Below, piece by piece: positions 60,240 through 64,000 of a stretch of 64,000 bases of DNA (position 1 is its first letter; each line of letters starts with the position of its first letter). The notes under the pieces were generated by a model, which searched no databases, was not told the DNA's origin, and saw only the letters and a program-made list of their open reading frames with translations. The stretch comes from Emticicia oligotrophica DSM 17448 (GTDB taxonomy: Bacteria; Bacteroidota; Bacteroidia; Cytophagales; Spirosomataceae). Location of the stretch: positions 1,860,001 to 1,924,000 of the forward strand of contig NC_018748.1 in assembly GCF_000263195.1 (NCBI RefSeq), read 5' to 3'. Both the position numbers and the translations under genes were made by a program.

Positions 60240-60254
60240 GTGAATTTCGTTTGG

Positions 60255-60283
60255 GTGTTTACAGGCCTTTAACCTGTAAACAC
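60255..60283. repeat. Palindromic intergenic repeat
   Basis: GTGTTTACAGG (60255-60265) and CCTGTAAACAC (60273-60283), a perfect 11-bp pair, have loop CCTTTAA. No T run follows on either strand. It sits in the 56-base gap between accD and the radical SAM gene. Confidence 0.65.
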
Positions 60284-60295
60284 TTTCAAGAACGA

Positions 60296-61138
60296 TTACT
60301 TAATTATTTTTAATAAACTAGCTAGTTTATCTTTAAGGTCTTTTCTATCCACAATAAAATCAAGGAAGCCGTGCTCCAACACAAATTCTGCAGTTTGGAA
60401 GCCCTTTGGTAATTCCTTTCCGATGGTTTCTTTAATTACGCGTGGTCCGGCAAATCCAATTAATGCTTCTGGTTCAGAAATATTAAAGTCACCGAGCATG
60501 GCATAAGACGCTGTCACTCCACCTGTAGTTGGGTCTGTCAATAAAGAAATATAGGGTAATCCTGCTTCTGATAATTGTGCTAAACGAGCAGAAGTTTTGG
60601 CCATTTGCATTAATGAAAAACCAGCTTCCATCATTCTAGCTCCTCCCGATTTAGAAATCATCAAGAATGGGAGTTTGTTTTTTAAAGCGAAATCAATTCC
60701 TCTTGCAATCTTTTCTCCAACCACTGATCCCATTGAACCACCAATGAAACTGAAGTCCATACATGTGACTACAATTTCAATTTCATCCAATTTTCCTACT
60801 GCTGTTCGAGCCGCATCTTTCAAGCCTGATTTTTTCTCAGTTGATTTGATTCTATCAACATAAGATTTCGTATCATAGAAGTTTAATGGGTCGCCCGAAC
60901 GAAGGTCTGCATCTAATTCTGTATATTCACCTTCATCGAATAATAATTGAAAATATGCTTCTGAGCCAATTTTTTCGTGATAGTTGCAATTGATACATGT
61001 GAATGCATTTAGCTTATGTTCACGTGTGTGCATTGCCTTTTTGCAATTTGGACATTGATACCAAAGCCCATCAGGGGCTTCTCGTTTCATCTCCGTTGGA
61101 GTCTGAATTCCTTTATCTGTTCTCTTAAACCAAGACAT
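60296..61138 (-). CDS. accD: Acetyl-CoA carboxylase carboxyltransferase, beta subunit
   Basis: This 280-residue protein has the N-terminal zinc finger (CPNCKK ... CINCNYHEK, about residues 29-51). The carboxyltransferase domain follows with [36 protein letters not shown] and [17 protein letters not shown], and ends with [20 protein letters not shown]. With AccA it moves CO2 from biotin to acetyl-CoA to make malonyl-CoA, the substrate of FabD. A -7-like TACCTTTG lies upstream at 61170-61163 on the minus strand. Confidence 0.97.
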   Translation of the reverse strand: MSWFKRTDKGIQTPTEMKREAPDGLWYQCPNCKKAMHTREHKLNAFTCINCNYHEKIGSEAYFQLLFDEGEYTELDADLRSGDPLNFYDTKSYVDRIKSTEKKSGLKDAARTAVGKLDEIEIVVTCMDFSFIGGSMGSVVGEKIARGIDFALKNKLPFLMISKSGGARMMEAGFSLMQMAKTSARLAQLSEAGLPYISLLTDPTTGGVTASYAMLGDFNISEPEALIGFAGPRVIKETIGKELPKGFQTAEFVLEHGFLDFIVDRKDLKDKLASLLKIIK

Positions 61139-61245
61139 ATTAGGTTATATATTTTGAGGTGACAAAGGTAACTAAACTTAGTATTCGATTTACGGACTAA
61201 TGCCCAAATTTTTATAATTTACCCATATTTTAACCTTTTGAAAAC

Positions 61246-61276
61246 AATAAATCCCACTTTTTGAGCGGGATTTATA
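61246..61276 (-). terminator. Terminator of the protease-MORN gene
   Basis: The stem ATAAATCCC / GGGATTTAT has an 11-nt loop and lies 10 bases past the stop of the leftward gene. Confidence 0.75.
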
Positions 61277-61285
61277 TACAGTTTT

Positions 61286-62575
61286 TTAATATTGTCTTGC
61301 CTTTTTATCAGGAATATATCCTTTTCTTTCTATATCATTGATATAAAAAGTATCCTCTCTTCTACCATCTGGATATATTCTCATTGCTTTACCATGTTTG
61401 ATATTATTTTCCATCCTAACTACTAATCTTATGTTATTATTGAAGATAAAATAACCTTTATCATCATTCATGAACCCATTTTTAAACTTACCCACATACT
61501 TATCCCCATTCTTATAAAAATAGGTTCCGTTGCCTTCATATTTACCTATTTTGAAATTCCCAACATATTTTTTCTCACCATCAGGATAAAACTCTACGCC
61601 TCTTCCATCTCTTTTTCCGTTTCTCCATTCACCTTCATACTTTTCTTCTGTTTTTGGGTTAATCATTTTACCAAAACCATTTGAACAATCTCCTTCAAAA
61701 CACCCACCTTTTTTAGTTTCTCCATTAATTTCTTCTTTCTTTGGTGAATCTGTCAAGACTATTTCAGGCTTTTTAAAAGTACCTTCAGCGTTTTCCACTG
61801 GGTTATCCACTTTATCAACATTTCCATTGTTTTCTATGGGTAAAGGATTGTGTGTAGGTATTTGTTGTGGAATTGTTCTTGGTGTATTTTGTGGTTGAGA
61901 TATTGTTTTCGTTGGCTCTTCTGATGTTTGATTTTTTGCTTGAACCAAAATACTTCCATCAGTTTTTTTAATATTTGGGTAGAGCTCTTGAGCATTCTCA
62001 TATCCTTTTTTTATCGCAGCTAATCTTTTGGGGCGAGCTGGGTGTGAGCCACCATCATAATCAGATGTAAGTTTACTTATAGCAGCTTGAGCTTCTTTCA
62101 AAGTTGCTCCCATTTGATACATCACAAATCCGGAGAATTCATCTGCCTCTAATTCTTTAGTTGGGTCTGAACCTCCTTCAATAATTGTATGGCCTTGCAA
62201 ATGATGACCAATTTCGTGAGCTAAAATACTTAATGCACCCCAATCTGATTTCGAAAGGTCATTGGCTTTTTTCATAAATGCTCCATCATAGACAATCAAC
62301 CTTGTTTGACCTTGAATAGCTGCAAAACAATTATCCGTATTTGGACATTCCATCACATAAAAGTTTCTTTTCAATCCACTTCTTCTTACAATTTCATCCA
62401 CTGCTTTTTCAGCAATTTCTTTTGAACGGAAACTAAATTGACTACAAAATGCTCTTTCGTTTATTTTTTGTCCGTAATAATTATATCCAAGTGAATGTAC
62501 TGTTTCTTCTTGAGCATTTGCAATACTTAAGATTGTGGAAAACACTGTGGACAGTGTTAATAACTTTAGTTTCAT
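61286..62575 (-). CDS. Secreted metalloprotease fused to MORN repeats
   Basis: This 429-residue protein has a signal peptide (FSTILSIANAQ, about residue 22). An M48-like zinc metalloprotease domain follows, with H120-E-I-G-H124 in SILAHEIGHHLQGH and the third-ligand Glu in KELEADEFSG (about 141-150). A Pro/Gln/Thr-rich linker spans about 205-275. MORN-type repeats then run from about 295 to 410 (YEGEWRNGKRDGRGVEFYPDG, YVGNFKIGKYEGNGTYFYKNG, YVGKFKNGFMNDDKGYF). MORN repeats bind membranes or proteins; here they would hold the protease at a surface in the envelope. The pairing is uncommon. Confidence 0.88.
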   Translation of the reverse strand: MKLKLLTLSTVFSTILSIANAQEETVHSLGYNYYGQKINERAFCSQFSFRSKEIAEKAVDEIVRRSGLKRNFYVMECPNTDNCFAAIQGQTRLIVYDGAFMKKANDLSKSDWGALSILAHEIGHHLQGHTIIEGGSDPTKELEADEFSGFVMYQMGATLKEAQAAISKLTSDYDGGSHPARPKRLAAIKKGYENAQELYPNIKKTDGSILVQAKNQTSEEPTKTISQPQNTPRTIPQQIPTHNPLPIENNGNVDKVDNPVENAEGTFKKPEIVLTDSPKKEEINGETKKGGCFEGDCSNGFGKMINPKTEEKYEGEWRNGKRDGRGVEFYPDGEKKYVGNFKIGKYEGNGTYFYKNGDKYVGKFKNGFMNDDKGYFIFNNNIRLVVRMENNIKHGKAMRIYPDGRREDTFYINDIERKGYIPDKKARQY

Positions 62576-62666
62576 TGGGTGAAAGTTTTACAAATATTAA
62601 ATAGACTATTATCGTGTAAAGTATATTTCGATAGTGTAAAGGAGGTTTTTGAGGTTGATTTAACAA

Positions 62667-62699
62667 AAAAGCCTCAAAGCAGAAAGGTTTGAGGCTTTT
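62667..62699 (-). terminator. Terminator of the TPR-protein gene
   Basis: The stem AAAAGCCTCAAA / TTTGAGGCTTTT, perfect over 12 bp, has a 9-nt loop and lies 24 bases past the stop codon. Confidence 0.85.
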
Positions 62700-62722
62700 C
62701 AATATATAAATGTGGAAAACAA

Positions 62723-64000
62723 TTAGTTTATTGTATCTCCTCGTAAATTTCTAAATCGCTTTCGTGCCTCCGCACCATAAATTGAACCAGGGAACTTTTG
62801 AAGTATTTCTCTATACAATTCCATAGCTTTATCTTTTTGGCCAAAATACTCTTCATAAATTTTTGCTTCTAAAAATATCGCATCATCAGCCAATATATCG
62901 AAGTTATAATTTTTTCTTAGTAGCTCTAAATCTTCAAGAGCTTTTTGTGGTTCATTTACTTTTAAATGCGTGTTTGCTTTAAGCCAAAGTATATCATCGG
63001 CCAAACTATGTGACTTATATTTTTCGAATATTGAATCCAATGCACGCATGGCTTCATCATTTCTATTTTGAAATAACAATAAATCAACTTTGGCATATTC
63101 TTGCATGGCAACTTCAGAGGTATCAAGCCCAATATTATCTTGTATCAGCAAACTCAATTGCATGGCATCATTGGCAATTTCTCGGGTAGTTGCTTTTTTT
63201 AAAATGTCAAGGATTTCCTTTGCTAGGTCAAACTCACCGCTGTAGTAATGAAGTTTTGCGTTTCTCAGCTTAGCTTCTTGCCCGAGTTGGTCTTCCTTTT
63301 GAGATTTTTCAACCTGTGAATAGAGCAGAGTGGCTTCCCAAGGTTCGTTTTTTAGTATGTAAATATCACCCAAATCTAACTTACATCTATCTCTAAAGGC
63401 ATTATCTGAGCCTGCTATCTTGATTGCTGTTTCAAGTACTGTGATGGCAGTGTCTTTTTCATTCAAATAAAAAGCATAAAGTTGAGCTGCATTGCGTAAT
63501 GCCTCCATTGTCTTGATGTTTCTGCCTAAATCTGAAAATAAACTTTGATAATCTTTAATCAATGCCCTTATGTCTGTAATGTTGACAGGATAAGTTGTTT
63601 TTACCACTTCTTCTTTGCAGAATAACGCATTTCTTCTTGCATAAATATAGTATTGACCTTGAGGATATTCTTTCATCACATAGTCATACATTTGTATGGC
63701 ACTTTTAAAATCTTTATTTACCAAAGCAGTTTGAGCTAATTCAAAAACACTTTGTCCATCTTGTCTAAGGCGTCGGTCCAATGCTCTTGTTTGTATAAAG
63801 GCCTTAGAAAACTCTTTCTGCTGCACTAAATGCCAAATTAGAAGGTTTGCATAGTATTGTTCCGTTGGAAACCTCTGTACCTTGCTGTAAAGGGCTTTTT
63901 CAAGCATTTCTATTTCAGCATCTGTTTTCAAATTATCTTGGAACGTTGCTTTTACGTAATCGGCATTGCCTTCTACTAATCCATACTTCAACATTTCTTC
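62723..64000 (-). CDS. TPR protein, partial (N-terminus beyond right edge)
   Basis: At least 425 C-terminal residues are present; the frame is still open at base 64000, so the true start lies outside. Several tetratricopeptide repeats can be seen: FELAQTALVNKDFKSAIQMYDYVMKEYP, CKLDLGDIYILKNEPWEATLLYSQVEK, DDAIFLEAKIYEEYFGQKDKAMELYREILQKFPGS. This is the layout of YbgF/BamD-like or large gliding/secretion accessory TPR proteins of the envelope. No signal peptide can be judged here. The terminator is at 62667. Confidence 0.8.
   Translation of the reverse strand, partial: EEMLKYGLVEGNADYVKATFQDNLKTDAEIEMLEKALYSKVQRFPTEQYYANLLIWHLVQQKEFSKAFIQTRALDRRLRQDGQSVFELAQTALVNKDFKSAIQMYDYVMKEYPQGQYYIYARRNALFCKEEVVKTTYPVNITDIRALIKDYQSLFSDLGRNIKTMEALRNAAQLYAFYLNEKDTAITVLETAIKIAGSDNAFRDRCKLDLGDIYILKNEPWEATLLYSQVEKSQKEDQLGQEAKLRNAKLHYYSGEFDLAKEILDILKKATTREIANDAMQLSLLIQDNIGLDTSEVAMQEYAKVDLLLFQNRNDEAMRALDSIFEKYKSHSLADDILWLKANTHLKVNEPQKALEDLELLRKNYNFDILADDAIFLEAKIYEEYFGQKDKAMELYREILQKFPGSIYGAEARKRFRNLRGDTIN

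Overview
This looks like a chromosomal window from a low-GC member of the Bacteroidota, most likely order Cytophagales. The evidence is: promoters of the Bacteroidota type (TTG, 19-21 nt spacer, TAnnTTTG); few Shine-Dalgarno sequences; a TonB-dependent receptor paired with a DUF4249 lipoprotein; a zinc-ligand-poor DksA/TraR protein; many secreted proteins with short MKK...AQ signal peptides; and short palindromic intergenic repeats. The taxonomic call is inference from these marks.

Layout. (a) 1-3.9 kb is accessory DNA: an IS5-type transposase running off the left edge, then broken fragments of membrane (immunity-like) genes alternating with C-terminal pieces of a polymorphic-toxin-like protein. 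One toxin segment is present twice, and the block ends in a palindromic element. (b) 4-8.6 kb: secreted thioredoxin, dienelactone hydrolase, Tat-type class V aminotransferase, acyl-CoA dehydrogenase, small OB-fold protein. (c) 8.7-18.6 kb: a GMC dehydrogenase with its Tat-signal small subunit, an SDR, a secreted serine hydrolase, 6-phosphogluconate dehydrogenase and gluconokinase (together a plausible sugar-acid route), a metallophosphoesterase and an NHL-like propeller protein. (d) 18.6-35 kb: core metabolism and housekeeping (amino-acid dehydrogenase, DksA-like factor, lpdA, pdhA, an isolated rpsJ, nadB, glpK, an RsmB-type methyltransferase, recG), plus a class D beta-lactamase, an HNH protein, two metallo-beta-lactamase-fold hydrolases and tRNA-His. 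(e) 35-43 kb: a TonB_C/TPR protein, a DUF1343 gene broken by an in-frame TAG, acyl-ACP desaturase, PlsC-type acyltransferase, fabD, a SPOR lipoprotein and an acyl-CoA synthetase. (f) 43-50.5 kb: a six-gene, same-strand glycan locus with four GT2 glycosyltransferases, a large polytopic protein and an FAD oxidoreductase. (g) 50.6-64 kb: SemiSWEET, fabI, a second acyl-CoA dehydrogenase, a rhamnosidase-like protein lacking its catalytic barrel, TonB receptor plus DUF4249, radical SAM protein, accD, a metalloprotease-MORN fusion and a TPR protein cut by the right edge.

The two acyl-CoA dehydrogenase genes, 45 kb apart, carry the same promoter architecture. A palindromic operator (TTAGTATGC-N2-GCATACTAA) has the -33 TTG at its centre and is followed by an identical TATCTTTG -7 element. 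I read this as a small fatty-acid-oxidation regulon whose regulator is outside the window. I saw no CRISPR array, no complete phage and no complete defence operon. The most unusual material is the toxin/immunity graveyard, the shared operator, the barrel-less rhamnosidase, the protease-MORN fusion and the glycan locus.
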